Below, piece after piece: positions 1 through 8,702 of a stretch of DNA of 64,000 nt (position 1 is its first letter; each line of letters opens with the position of its first letter). The notes beneath the pieces are model-generated. The model had not been told where the DNA came from and searched no databases. It was given only the letters and a program-made list of their open reading frames with translations. The stretch spans positions 186,001 through 250,000 of the forward strand of contig NZ_JACVOM010000002.1 in assembly GCF_018882445.1 (NCBI RefSeq), in the 5' to 3' direction. The stretch comes from Polynucleobacter sp. 15G-AUS-farblos (GTDB lineage: Bacteria > Pseudomonadota > Gammaproteobacteria > Burkholderiales > Burkholderiaceae). The position numbers were made by a program, and so were the translations under genes.

Positions 1-15
1 GTGCAATCACACGAC

Positions 16-1740
16 TCATCTACAAGCATCCTTTGCTGACAACATGGCTGCAGAGCTCACAACTGGTGTTGCAATAAGATATTCATTCACAAAGAGATAT
101 TGCCCAAAGTGGCCTTTTAACATTTCTATAATTTCTTCATTCGAGTGTCGCGCCCGCATTTCCATTCTGCGACCAATAATCTGACAGGAATCACATAATT
201 CTGGCTTTATACCTAATGGAGTTTGTACCAATACCAAAGAATAGCTGCTAGTTAATTTGCTAAGCTCCCCCGCCTCTGATGCCAAGTATCCATGCAAACG
301 GCTCGATGGCAAAAGTAAGCGAAACTCCTCATCTTTAGCGCGGTAGTCACAAGGCACCCATAGATCCTTATCCTGGACTTGAGCAATGACTTCTGGCGTA
401 AAGCGGCCCAGCCTACCCTCCAAAGGCGACAAACTGCTAGCCAATCCGAGATAGGTCAAAAAGCAAGCGGCAAGGGCAATCGTTTTGGTGTCCTCTTTTT
501 TAAATATGCCAAAGATCACCAAACCCAGACTGATGAGCATAAATGCCCAATGTCCATAGGAATAAGTCCATATACCTACATCGCCTTGAAAAGTCGATTG
601 CTGTAATTGACTGCCAATCCAAATCAAGGCAGAAAAAACAATGGCCTGAAGTATTAAAGCGACTCGGAAACCCCACATTGGTAAACGCTGCCAATGCAAA
701 GCAATCAATGCAGCAAAAGCAGGCATGACAGGCAAAAGATAGCGACCAGATCGTTGACTAGGCAAACTGAACACAATGAAAAATGCCAACACGAGTAGCA
801 GTAATAAACTTTCTTCGAATGACAAGAAGCGCCGTTCACGCCAGCATTGAATCAGTGTCGACAAGAGTACTAGAGTAAATAAACCAGCATTGGCAAGTGA
901 GGTCAGCATCAACATCCAAATACTGTCACCCCCACTCAGCAAGTCCACTAGATAGTTGCTCGTACGCGCATCAAACTTACCTGCATTCTCACCAAGTACA
1001 AACTCTTTCCACACATCAGCAGGATATGGGTCTAAAGCAAACCAAAGCGCAAAAACACCTAAGGCCAGAATGGCGATCAGGCAGACCTTATATAGGTCCA
1101 AGATCAGTGTTTTAGAAATACTCCAGTCACGCCATCGCCAGTAATACAAGCCCAGAGCAAAGCTGGCAGGCACAACGTAAGCAAAGGATTTAGCAAGCAG
1201 TGCTAATCCTAAAGATAGCCCTGCAAAGAGCGGAAAAATCATTTTGGAATTGAAGGCTGATTTGCCCCAATATAAGAGGGCCATAAACGGCAAGCTAATC
1301 CAAAAGACTTCAGGAGGGTCAGTTAAAAACGGACGCCCATAGCGATAGGTAGCAAAAAAGGAGAGCCATACCAAACTAGCTAACAAACCGGTTTTAGTAT
1401 TGCCAGAAAAACGACGCACAGCCAAAAACAGACATAAAGCAGTCAAGCCGGTATAGAGCACACTGGGCCAACGTAAGTTAAATAGTGACCATTGTTCCGC
1501 CCAATCGCTACTAGCGATGCCTTGCCAGAAAATCAATGGGGGCTTGGTGTTCTTCAGCCCCTCCATTTCTGACTGAAGAGGCAGCCATTCCCCGGTTGTG
1601 GCTGTCATACGCACAATGTGCATATAGGGATATTCGTCACCATTTTTAGGTGCAAACCGACTATCTAGCGCGTAAAGGTAGGTAAATACACCTAAAAGGA
1701 GTATTAAGAGTCCTGAACGGTATGAAAATGGACCTCGCAT
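16..1740 (-). CDS. ArnT-like glycosyltransferase (GT39/GT83 type), inner membrane
   Basis: A 574-residue polytopic membrane protein. After a first hydrophobic segment (about residues 9-24) comes GDE (34-36), the acidic pair typical of the first periplasmic loop of lipid-phosphate-sugar dependent transferases such as ArnT and protein O-mannosyltransferases. KPPLIFW at 66-72 is also typical of the ArnT/PMT-like family. About ten further hydrophobic segments follow, then a soluble C-terminal part of some 150 residues. Family knowledge suggests it moves a sugar from a polyprenyl-phosphate carrier to lipid A or another envelope acceptor. The substrate cannot be read from sequence. It is a single gene, divergent from the cytochrome gene. 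Its start is directly at the intergenic boundary, and I see no alternative Met. Confidence 0.8.
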   Translation of the reverse strand: MRGPFSYRSGLLILLLGVFTYLYALDSRFAPKNGDEYPYMHIVRMTATTGEWLPLQSEMEGLKNTKPPLIFWQGIASSDWAEQWSLFNLRWPSVLYTGLTALCLFLAVRRFSGNTKTGLLASLVWLSFFATYRYGRPFLTDPPEVFWISLPFMALLYWGKSAFNSKMIFPLFAGLSLGLALLAKSFAYVVPASFALGLYYWRWRDWSISKTLILDLYKVCLIAILALGVFALWFALDPYPADVWKEFVLGENAGKFDARTSNYLVDLLSGGDSIWMLMLTSLANAGLFTLVLLSTLIQCWRERRFLSFEESLLLLLVLAFFIVFSLPSQRSGRYLLPVMPAFAALIALHWQRLPMWGFRVALILQAIVFSALIWIGSQLQQSTFQGDVGIWTYSYGHWAFMLISLGLVIFGIFKKEDTKTIALAACFLTYLGLASSLSPLEGRLGRFTPEVIAQVQDKDLWVPCDYRAKDEEFRLLLPSSRLHGYLASEAGELSKLTSSYSLVLVQTPLGIKPELCDSCQIIGRRMEMRARHSNEEIIEMLKGHFGQYLFVNEYLIATPVVSSAAMLSAKDACR

Positions 1741-1920
1741 AGCTCTAGTTTATAGGGCTTAGAAGCAAGCTGTGAAAAACCAAGGTCAGGTGCTTTTTCT
1801 CATGAGCTTATAAGAAATGAATCTGAGTCCATTCTCATTTCTCTCAAGTTCTTGTTTAAGATATGGCTAAGTGAATTTCACTGGCATTAAATACTGAAAA
1901 ATAAAATGGAGATTGTTCCT

Positions 1921-2253
1921 ATGCGAGTAAAACACCTTAAAACGGTACTAATAGCCTCGGCCATGATTGGTCTTGGGCACTGGAGCAGTTCTGCCCTTGC
2001 GCAAAACGCGGCTGCTAATGATCTTTACAAGCGAGGCTTAGCCGCTACTTGTGCCAACTGTCACGGTACCGATGGTAAAGGCGTATTGGATGGCGGCATG
2101 CCCCTCATCAATGGCCTCACTAGCGAACAAATGCTGGCCACGCTCAAGGCATATAAATCTGGTGCGCGCGAAGGCACCATCATGCCTCAACTAGCCAAAG
2201 GCTATACAGATGAGCAACTCGAAACTATCGCTAATCAGCTTGGCAAAAAATAA
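1921..2253 (+). CDS. Small periplasmic c-type cytochrome (FccA-like)
   Basis: A 110-residue single-haem cytochrome c. An export signal ends near ALA-Q at residue 27. The haem site is CANCH (44-48), and Met88 in TIMPQLAKGY is the likely axial ligand. An upstream in-frame ATG at 1906 exists, but the GGAG at 1908-1911 sits well placed for the ATG at 1921, so I choose the latter. The flavoprotein gene starts 13 nt after its stop. This pairing matches flavocytochrome c sulfide dehydrogenase, where the haem subunit takes electrons from the flavin subunit in the periplasm. The short single-haem form differs from the longer dihaem subunits of phototrophs, so its role as FccA is inferred from context. 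Confidence 0.85.
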   Translation: MRVKHLKTVLIASAMIGLGHWSSSALAQNAAANDLYKRGLAATCANCHGTDGKGVLDGGMPLINGLTSEQMLATLKAYKSGAREGTIMPQLAKGYTDEQLETIANQLGKK

Positions 2254-2266
2254 TCAGGAGCCCTCT

Positions 2267-3541
2267 ATGAATCGTCGACATTTTATTGGTCAAAGTGCTG
2301 CGGCACTTGGCCTTGTAACTGGTTTCTCAACCCAGGCTCAGGCTAATTTACAAAAAGCAGAAATACTGGTCATCGGTGGTGGATATGGTGGAGCTACTGT
2401 CGCTAAATATCTGCGACTGTTTTCCAACAACACAGCCAAAGTAACCTTAATCGAACCCAATGCTTCTTTCATTTCCTGCCCCATGTCTAACCTGGTGGTT
2501 GGGGGTTCACGCAAGCTGTCTGAAATCACAACTTCTTACGACAACCTCAGCAAGCGCCATGGAATCAAAATGATTCAAGATAGCGTTGTCAGTATGGATG
2601 CCGATAAGAAGACCGTCAAACTGGCATCCGGTAAGACACTACGCTATGACAAGGCTGTTGTTTCTCCAGGCGTTACCCTGATGATGAATACCGTTGAGGG
2701 TTTAGCGCAAGCCAATAAAGCGGGAGTTACCCTGCAGGCATGGAAAGCAGGAGCCGAGACAGTAGCTCTTCATAAACAAATTGCCTCCATGCGAGATGGC
2801 GGAACATTTGTTCTCAGCATTCCTGAAGCACCTTATCGCTGCCCTCCTGGCCCTTACGAGCGTGCATGCCAAGTGGCAAATTATCTGAAGCAAAACAAAC
2901 CAAAATCAAAAGTATTGATTTTGGATGCCAACCAAGATGTCACATCAAAAGGCGCACTCTTTAAAAAGGTGTGGGCTGAGCAGTACGCCGGAATCATCGA
3001 GTACCTGCCAAAACATAATGTGACCGGGGTAGATGCGAAAACCAAAACAGTCAAACTAGAAGTCCAAGATGACATTAAAGGTGACGTGCTCAATATCTTG
3101 CCAGCAATGAGTGCAGGAGAAATTGCCGTTAAAACAGGTTTGGCAAACTCCAATGGTCGCTGGGTTAACGTGAACTTCATTAATTTTGAATCTACTGCAC
3201 AAAAGGATATCCACGTTCTAGGTGACTCGATTCAGATTGCTCCGGCCATGCCTAAGTCTGGTCACATGGCTAACCAACACGCCAAAGTGGCTGCTGCCGC
3301 AATTGTGGCTGAGCTCAATGGCTGGGAAGTGAATCCTGCCCCCGTTCTCACCAATACTTGCTACAGCTTTGTAAATGACAAAGAAGTAGTTCACGTAGCA
3401 AGCGTGCATCAATACAGCGCTGCAGAAAAAACCTTTAAAACCGTTCCGGGGTCTGGTGGCCTATCTCCTGCCCCCTCAACTCTAGAAGGGGTTTATGCCT
3501 GGGGCTGGGCTCATAATATTTGGGCAGATAGCTTGGCTTGA
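2267..3541 (+). CDS. fccB: Flavocytochrome c sulfide dehydrogenase flavoprotein subunit (FccB/SoxF family)
   Basis: 424 residues. The chosen ATG is preceded by AGGAG (2256-2260); an upstream in-frame start at 2210 would overlap the cytochrome gene without a good ribosome site. A twin-arginine signal, RRHFIG (residues 3-8), points to folded export with FAD. The Rossmann motif VIGGGYGG lies at 35-42. Cysteines at 71 (ISCPM), 192 (YRCPP) and 365 (TNTCYS) match conserved cysteines of the family; the last two probably correspond to the redox disulfide next to the flavin. The C-terminal part from about 355 resembles the FCSD flavin-binding domain. It is inferred to oxidise sulfide, passing electrons to the preceding cytochrome. 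Physiological substrate is not proven by sequence. Confidence 0.85.
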   Translation: MNRRHFIGQSAAALGLVTGFSTQAQANLQKAEILVIGGGYGGATVAKYLRLFSNNTAKVTLIEPNASFISCPMSNLVVGGSRKLSEITTSYDNLSKRHGIKMIQDSVVSMDADKKTVKLASGKTLRYDKAVVSPGVTLMMNTVEGLAQANKAGVTLQAWKAGAETVALHKQIASMRDGGTFVLSIPEAPYRCPPGPYERACQVANYLKQNKPKSKVLILDANQDVTSKGALFKKVWAEQYAGIIEYLPKHNVTGVDAKTKTVKLEVQDDIKGDVLNILPAMSAGEIAVKTGLANSNGRWVNVNFINFESTAQKDIHVLGDSIQIAPAMPKSGHMANQHAKVAAAAIVAELNGWEVNPAPVLTNTCYSFVNDKEVVHVASVHQYSAAEKTFKTVPGSGGLSPAPSTLEGVYAWGWAHNIWADSLA

Positions 3542-3560
3542 TCAAACTCAAGGTTCAGAC

Positions 3561-3588
3561 AAAAAAGAGGCCTTCGCGCCTCTTTTTT
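3561..3588 (+). terminator. Rho-independent terminator after fccB
   Basis: An 11-bp stem, AAAAAAGAGGC paired with GCCTCTTTTTT, encloses a short loop, and the 3' arm itself supplies the T run. It sits 20 nt after the fccB stop and ends the cytochrome-flavoprotein operon. The A-tract on the 5' arm could also let it act on the opposite strand, but no minus-strand gene reads into it. Confidence 0.85.
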
Positions 3589-3648
3589 GTTGCAATATAG
3601 CCAGAGAGAAATATACTGAGAAAAACCCTTAGACTTGCTGGAGACATC

Positions 3649-4107
3649 ATGACATTGCCACCAACCACACCAAAAGACGCCTCAAAGATTGAAGCCATTG
3701 TTGAAAAGTGGACTGTACCTATCGGCAACCTCTTTGTCTCTCTTTTTCATCGTATCGCTTTATTTGGAATTGGGGCTGCTACCGTTTGGTCTGCAGCAGT
3801 TGCATTCATGGGGATGATGGCTAAGGGATCAGCTTCTATTGAAGATCTTTTATTGCTCTTCATATACCTCGAGATTGGCGCAATGGTGGGGATCTACTTT
3901 AAGACCAACCATATGCCGGTTCGCTTTTTGATCTATGTTGCCATTACCGCGGTAACACGTCTCATTATTGATCTTGTGAACACAAAGCATGAAGCAGATT
4001 TGCCAATTTTATATATGGGCTTGACCATCCTGATTCTTGCCCTAGCTAATGCAGTTGTTCGTTATGCCTCATCTAAGTACCCCAGTAAAGCGGGCGAAAA
4101 CGAGTAA
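3649..4107 (+). CDS. PsiE-family inner membrane protein
   Basis: 152 residues with four hydrophobic segments (about 35-55, 65-83, 88-108 and 120-140). The conserved core EIGAMVGIYFKTNHMPVRFL (81-100) is characteristic of phosphate-starvation-inducible PsiE-family proteins. The ATG at 3649 has GGAG about nine bases upstream. The family is named from an E. coli phosphate-starvation gene, but its biochemical function is unknown, and I see no Pho-box here. It stands alone between the fccB terminator and the pirin gene. Confidence 0.8.
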   Translation: MTLPPTTPKDASKIEAIVEKWTVPIGNLFVSLFHRIALFGIGAATVWSAAVAFMGMMAKGSASIEDLLLLFIYLEIGAMVGIYFKTNHMPVRFLIYVAITAVTRLIIDLVNTKHEADLPILYMGLTILILALANAVVRYASSKYPSKAGENE

Positions 4108-4124
4108 TTTAAGCCCTATACATT

Positions 4125-4829
4125 ATGCAATTTCTCAGAAAATCTCCAGAGCGAGGATATGCTGACCATGGTTGGCTCAAAAGCTTTCACTCTTTCTCTT
4201 TTGCTGGCTATCATGACCCCCGTTTTATGGGTTGGGGCAATCTTAGAGTCATTAATGAAGACCGCGTTGCTGCTGGCAAGGGCTTCGGTAAGCATGGTCA
4301 TCGCAATATGGAGATTATCAGCTACGTCCTATCTGGTGAACTAGCTCACGAAGACAGCATCGGCAATATCAAAGGTATTCCACCCGGTGATGTTCAGCGC
4401 ATGAGTGCCGGTACCGGCGTAGTGCATAGTGAGTTCAATCACGCAAAAGATCAAACGACCCACTTCTTACAAATTTGGATTGAACCAAATGAGCTTGAAG
4501 TACAGCCGAGTTACGAACAAAAAACAATTCCCTTAGAAAGTAAGCAAGGTAAATTATGTTTAGTCGCCTCCCCAAGCGGCCTGGATCATTCAGTCAAAAT
4601 TCATGCTGATGCTAAGTTGTATGCTGGATTATTTGATGGTACGCAGACTGCAGAACTGACTCTTGACCCAAAGCGCAAAGCTTATGTTCATATGATTCGT
4701 GGTTCACTGACCGTCAATGGACAGGTGCTATCTGGAGGTGATGCCCTCTTTCTGGAGAATGAGAGCAATCTATCGATCAGCGAAGGAAAAGACGCTGAGG
4801 TCTTAGTTTTTGACCTCAGCGCATCATGA
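4125..4829 (+). CDS. Pirin family bicupin protein (YhhW-like)
   Basis: A 234-residue two-cupin protein. The N-terminal cupin carries the pirin signature: GYADHGWLKSFHSFSFAGYH (10-29), KHGHRNMEIISYVLSGELAH with the metal-binding His cluster, and a later GVVHSEFNH. Glu residues near MSAGTGVVHSE complete the usual His3-Glu site. Members such as YhhW have quercetin dioxygenase activity in vitro; physiological role is uncertain. It follows PsiE by 17 nt and may be cotranscribed. The minus-strand gene after it ends 11 nt away, so the two are convergent. Confidence 0.85.
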   Translation: MQFLRKSPERGYADHGWLKSFHSFSFAGYHDPRFMGWGNLRVINEDRVAAGKGFGKHGHRNMEIISYVLSGELAHEDSIGNIKGIPPGDVQRMSAGTGVVHSEFNHAKDQTTHFLQIWIEPNELEVQPSYEQKTIPLESKQGKLCLVASPSGLDHSVKIHADAKLYAGLFDGTQTAELTLDPKRKAYVHMIRGSLTVNGQVLSGGDALFLENESNLSISEGKDAEVLVFDLSAS

Positions 4830-4840
4830 AAGCGACTAGA

Positions 4841-5812
4841 TTAATCTAACTTAATCTTTGCTTTTTCAATTACTACTTTCCAGCGTGCAATATCCGAGTT
4901 ATACAGGTCAGTAAATTGCTGTGTGTTCAGCGGAGCAATCTGCACGCCTGCTTTAACAAAGCGATCTTTCATTTCTGGTGTCTCTAAAATCTTTAAGATC
5001 GTGGTGTTGAGGGTTTGCACAATACTTGATGGTGTACCAGCAGGCACAAATACACCCTGCCATAAGGACATCTCATAACCCTTCACACCAGCCTCTTGAA
5101 GTGTCGCTAACTCTGGAGCACCACTAAAGCGAGTCTTACTAGTCACGGCTAGGGCGCGGGCTTTTTCACCCTTGTACAAAGGGAGACCAACAGGCATGCC
5201 AGCAAAGTAGAAGTCAATTTGACCACCAACTAAATCAGTTGCCGCCGGTGCACCGCCTTTATAGGGAATATGAATCGCTTGTAGACCAGTCGTAGCTAAA
5301 AATAATTCTCCAGCCATGTGATCAGAGTTACCAATGCCGGAAGAGCCAAAGCTCAACTTCCCTGGATCTGCTTTAAGCATCGCCATCAAATCAGCAACAC
5401 TTTTTGCCTTGGAATTGTTACCCACAATCAAGATATGAGGAGTAGCAGCAACACCTACTACCGGCAATAAATCCTTCTGACCATTAAATGGCAGCTTAGG
5501 GTTTGCTGCAACATTAATGGCAAGGCCGTTTTGTGCAAACAAAATGGTGTAACCATCTGGAGCACTTTTAGCCACTGCATCAGCCGCCAAACTACCAGCT
5601 GCCCCACCTCTGTTTTCCACAATCACCGGTTGCTTGAGAGCGAGACTGAGATCATTCGCGATCATTCTGCCCACAATATCGGTAGAACTTCCTGGTGCAT
5701 AACCAATCATCATCTTGATTGGCTTATCTGGATAGGCCTGTGCAGCTGACCCCAAGACAACTGGTAATACCACTACGCTTAAAGCAATGTTTTTTATTAT
5801 TTTCTTAAACAT
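4841..5812 (-). CDS. Bug-family (TctC-like) periplasmic solute receptor
   Basis: 323 residues with an N-terminal signal ending near AQA-Y (about 25). The mature start YPDKPIKMMIGYAPGSSTDIV is the hallmark of the Bordetella uptake gene family. NRGGAAGSLAADAVAKSAPDGYTILF and HIPYKGGAPAATDLVGGQID are further family blocks. These proteins bind carboxylates, for tripartite tricarboxylate transporters or for signalling. No TctAB membrane genes are present in the window. GGAGGAG precedes the ATG. It is the last gene of the minus-strand set SMP-30, gntR, ldh, bug, so the likely ligand is a sugar acid or related carboxylate; this is inference from neighbours. Confidence 0.9.
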   Translation of the reverse strand: MFKKIIKNIALSVVVLPVVLGSAAQAYPDKPIKMMIGYAPGSSTDIVGRMIANDLSLALKQPVIVENRGGAAGSLAADAVAKSAPDGYTILFAQNGLAINVAANPKLPFNGQKDLLPVVGVAATPHILIVGNNSKAKSVADLMAMLKADPGKLSFGSSGIGNSDHMAGELFLATTGLQAIHIPYKGGAPAATDLVGGQIDFYFAGMPVGLPLYKGEKARALAVTSKTRFSGAPELATLQEAGVKGYEMSLWQGVFVPAGTPSSIVQTLNTTILKILETPEMKDRFVKAGVQIAPLNTQQFTDLYNSDIARWKVVIEKAKIKLD

Positions 5813-5830
5813 ATTGTCTCCTCCACAAAT

Positions 5831-6889
5831 TTAAATACTTAATGATGCAATCCCACACTCTTTGGCACAGATATTTAAAGAATCCAATAACTCGGGAGTT
5901 AAAGGAATTCCTTGACGCATTCTTTCTGCCATTACTTTTGCAGCACCTTCTCCTGGTACGCGTATTTCTTTTACCCCAGGCAAAGTAGATGAACTCTTCA
6001 AGTCATCTACTAAAGCAATCACACGCTGAATAAATTCTTCTCGATCGCCAAATGCGCTAGGGTCTACAGCAATAATGGTTTGCCCAGTATTGGTAATCAA
6101 ATCATGATGGGCATTAAAGTCAATAGTACCCTTACCTACTGCCGCATTGTTCAGTGCCCCAGCAAGTAGCCCAATCATGACCGCCAAGCCATATCCCTTA
6201 TAGCCGCCGATGGGCAATAAAGAGCCTTCGCCCGATTTCTTGGGATCGGTAATGGGTTTACCCTGACGATCAATCATCCAATCATCAGGCATGGTTTCTC
6301 CTTTTTGCGCGGCTAGCTTCACCTTGCCATATGCTGCAACCGTAGTCGCAATATCAAGCAGGACCATGGGATGGTCGCCAGCAGGTACAGCAATCGCGAT
6401 TGGGTTGGTAGATAAGAGTAAATCAATACCGCCCCAGGGAGCCATGTGATTGGCATTTCCAACCGCCATATAAATACCGATGTAACCTTGCTCGGCTAAT
6501 TTACGGACATATACCGATGCCGCGCCAGAGTGATTGCCGTAATGGCTTCCCACCCAGCAGACGCTATGCTCTTTCACTTTCTGGATCGCGACTTCGACTG
6601 CCTTATTCATCACTAGATGACCTAAGCCATTGTCACCATTGATTAATGCCGTTGCACCCTTTTCACGCTCAATGTGAATATTCGGCTTGAGGTTTACACC
6701 GCCAGCGCGAATCCGCTTTAAATAAGCCGGCAAACGAAAAATGCCATGACCATCAGCACCAACCAAATCGGACTTCACCATCAGCTGCCCAATCAACTTG
6801 GCATCAGCTGCGGGCACTTGTACTGAGATCAGAGCCTGGGCAATGAAATTTTCAGCAGCGCTAATCGATAAGTATTGAAGATTACCCAT
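5831..6889 (-). CDS. Ldh-family (malate/L-lactate dehydrogenase type 2) oxidoreductase
   Basis: 352 residues of the NAD(P)-dependent malate/lactate/ureidoglycolate/diketogulonate dehydrogenase fold, unrelated to classical LDH. Typical blocks are VGADGHGIFRLPAYLKRIRAG with the catalytic-region His, VGNANHMAPWGG, STNPIAIAVPAG (nucleotide loop) and GYKGYGLAVMIGLLAGAL. The substrate in this family is a 2-hydroxy acid and cannot be assigned by eye. The gene lies 6 nt downstream of the gntR stop and 18 nt upstream of the Bug receptor gene, in one operon, so an oxidation step on a hydroxy acid released from the lactonase reaction is a reasonable inference. Confidence 0.85.
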   Translation of the reverse strand: MGNLQYLSISAAENFIAQALISVQVPAADAKLIGQLMVKSDLVGADGHGIFRLPAYLKRIRAGGVNLKPNIHIEREKGATALINGDNGLGHLVMNKAVEVAIQKVKEHSVCWVGSHYGNHSGAASVYVRKLAEQGYIGIYMAVGNANHMAPWGGIDLLLSTNPIAIAVPAGDHPMVLLDIATTVAAYGKVKLAAQKGETMPDDWMIDRQGKPITDPKKSGEGSLLPIGGYKGYGLAVMIGLLAGALNNAAVGKGTIDFNAHHDLITNTGQTIIAVDPSAFGDREEFIQRVIALVDDLKSSSTLPGVKEIRVPGEGAAKVMAERMRQGIPLTPELLDSLNICAKECGIASLSI

Positions 6890-6895
6890 CTGACC

Positions 6896-7630
6896 CTAAA
6901 CCTCCGTACTCGATCTAAATTCCATACTATAGGTGTACTTGCCTTCAGGATGATAGGTTACCGTCACCTCAAAGAGTCGATCTTGATCATCAAAGTAACG
7001 CCGAATAATGACAAGACAAGGATCACCAGTCTTGAGTTTTAAGTGCTCGGCAATCCCCGGGGTGGCGCCCAAGGTATAGACATCTAACTCTGCGCGTGCA
7101 ATCCTAGCACCATACTTTTTCTCGATCTGCTCAAAGACCATCACTTGAGGATGCTCAGGATCCGTAGTGAGCGAAGCAAACTGCGGCAGAATATAAATAT
7201 CAGACCAGGCAATGATTTCTTCAGGGTCACGACGCTTACGTATACCGCCAATGTGATACCAAGAGGAACCTACTGGGCCGCCAATCATCGCACTTTGCGC
7301 TTGATCTAACTCAATGTACTCCTCTACCAAATTCTCTCTGTAGGTATCACGCGGATAACTCAAAATATCGACTGGAGAATTAAAGCTTTGAGTAAAGCGC
7401 CTTAATTTCTGTCTAGAAATAATCTGAGTTGGTGCACCTTGACGTCGAAAAATCAGACCATTTGTCTCGAGAATTTGCAAAGCATGACGCAAAGTATGGC
7501 GGCTTGCCTGAAAATTGTGACACAGGTCTGCCTCAGTAGGCAAGGCAGACCCCACCGGCCAATCGCCGTTATAAATGCGTTGCTCTAGCGTATTGGCTAA
7601 AGACTTGTATAACGGTAGGCGCTCAATCAA
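6896..7630 (-). CDS. GntR-family (UTRA/HutC type) transcriptional regulator
   Basis: A winged-helix DNA-binding domain (about residues 5-70: LYKSLANTLEQRIYNGDW, then LPTEADLCHNFQASRHTLRHAL) is followed by a UTRA ligand-binding domain to residue 244. No ATG is available. The TTG at 7630 begins just after the upstream SMP-30 stop; a longer TTG start at 7663 would overlap that gene by 32 bp. Neither has a strong ribosome site. It probably controls its own operon and the divergent dehydrogenase gene, through the matched 13-bp sites reported in the divergent gap. HutC-type regulators usually respond to a small metabolite of the pathway. Confidence 0.8.
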   Translation of the reverse strand: MIERLPLYKSLANTLEQRIYNGDWPVGSALPTEADLCHNFQASRHTLRHALQILETNGLIFRRQGAPTQIISRQKLRRFTQSFNSPVDILSYPRDTYRENLVEEYIELDQAQSAMIGGPVGSSWYHIGGIRKRRDPEEIIAWSDIYILPQFASLTTDPEHPQVMVFEQIEKKYGARIARAELDVYTLGATPGIAEHLKLKTGDPCLVIIRRYFDDQDRLFEVTVTYHPEGKYTYSMEFRSSTEV

Positions 7631-7631
7631 T

Positions 7632-8564
7632 TTAGGACAATCCAAACATCTTCTTACCGGCAACTGGCAGACGTGCTTTTAAGATATCGCCTGATAAAGA
7701 TTCCGTGATGTACAGATCTTTGCCATCCGGACCACCGAAACACATATTGGCCAAATGGTGATGATGTGGGTTATCTGAGTAGATCAAATGGGTTGGCAAC
7801 ATATTGCTATCAAATCTCCAGATACCAATTCCCAAATGGCATACCAACAAACCATTCTCAGAGTCCATCTCAATACCATCGGGACCAGCAACACCACCTG
7901 TCAATTGAATCGCAACGCCAGTTTTAGAAACTGAACCGTCAGCCATCAATGGCAATCTCCAGATTTGCTGTGAACGAGTAGCGGCAACGAATACATGCTT
8001 TTCTTGCGTATTCAAAGTAATGCCATTTGGACTTGGTACATTTAAAGCCAAACGATCTAGCTGACCATTTGCACGCAATCTAAATACACGACCAGTCGGA
8101 TCTGCGATACCAGTTTGACCTTGATCAGTAAAATATAAATCGCCATTAGATGCGAAATGCAAATCATTGAGACCTTTAAAGTTCTCGCTATACATAGAAC
8201 CTAAGACCGTTTCAATTTTTCCGGTTTTTGTATCTAAGGCAATCAAGCCCATTTTGTAGTCACAGATAAATGCGCGACCATCTTTATGGAACTTCAAACC
8301 ATTAGGCCAGCCGTCGTATTGAGTGATGAGTTCCCAATCTCCTTTTGGTGAAATTCTGAAAATGCGGCCAAACGGAATATCGACAAACCATAAATTGCCC
8401 TCACGATCAAAAGAAGGCCCCTCCAAAAAGCACTCTACTTCTGCGCCTTGGCGGTTGGGATCGGACCAGCCGGTGCGAGATTTTTTCCTAAATTTATCTG
8501 GCATCGACATGAATACTTCAGCTTTGATTTTCTCAACAGGCTGGAAAGGGTTGTGCATCGTCAT
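7632..8564 (-). CDS. SMP-30/gluconolactonase family lactonase
   Basis: A 310-residue six-bladed propeller of the SMP-30/LRE family. ECFLEGPSFDREGNLWFVDI (45-64) carries the first metal-ligand Glu. SPNGITLN and AGPDGIEMDSENGLLVCHLG carry the Asn and Asp ligands expected for the divalent metal site. It should hydrolyse a sugar lactone in the cytoplasm, as no signal peptide is present. AGGAG lies about ten bases before the ATG. First gene of the minus-strand operon; its leader contains one copy of the 13-bp putative regulator site. Confidence 0.85.
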   Translation of the reverse strand: MTMHNPFQPVEKIKAEVFMSMPDKFRKKSRTGWSDPNRQGAEVECFLEGPSFDREGNLWFVDIPFGRIFRISPKGDWELITQYDGWPNGLKFHKDGRAFICDYKMGLIALDTKTGKIETVLGSMYSENFKGLNDLHFASNGDLYFTDQGQTGIADPTGRVFRLRANGQLDRLALNVPSPNGITLNTQEKHVFVAATRSQQIWRLPLMADGSVSKTGVAIQLTGGVAGPDGIEMDSENGLLVCHLGIGIWRFDSNMLPTHLIYSDNPHHHHLANMCFGGPDGKDLYITESLSGDILKARLPVAGKKMFGLS

Positions 8565-8585
8565 GAATGAAGGCTCCTATTAAAG

Positions 8586-8598
8586 TTATCCGTATAAG
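8586..8598. promoter_or_regulatory. Putative GntR operator, copy 1
   Basis: TTATCCGTATAAG, with TTAT/ATAA dyad symmetry, lies 21 bp upstream of the SMP-30 start. It matches the second copy at 8683-8695 in 11 of 13 positions. The shape (AT-rich dyad around a CG step) resembles sites bound by HutC-type regulators. Binding is inferred. Confidence 0.55.
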
Positions 8599-8682
8599 TT
8601 ATTATTATTGTTCAACTATTAAACCACGATTAATGATAGTCTTAGGTAAATATTGATGTGCAATCTATAAATCGATTTTAAC

Positions 8683-8695
8683 TTATTCGTATAGG
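8683..8695. promoter_or_regulatory. Putative GntR operator, copy 2
   Basis: TTATTCGTATAGG lies seven bp before the ATG of the divergent dehydrogenase gene, so a bound repressor would block translation initiation or transcription elongation. Flanks extend the likeness: TAACTTAT before the CG here matches the reverse complement of copy 1 over its first eight bases. Confidence 0.55.
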
Positions 8696-8702
8696 TATAA
8701 AG

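Noticed and set aside
2210..2266. A 19-residue N-terminal extension of the FCSD flavoprotein
   Set aside because: It overlaps the cytochrome gene, lacks a ribosome site and would displace the twin-arginine motif from the N-terminus.
4836..4850. Palindrome TAGATTAATCTA near the pirin/Bug convergent ends
   Set aside because: AT-rich, overlaps coding sequence, no tail of T residues; likely chance.
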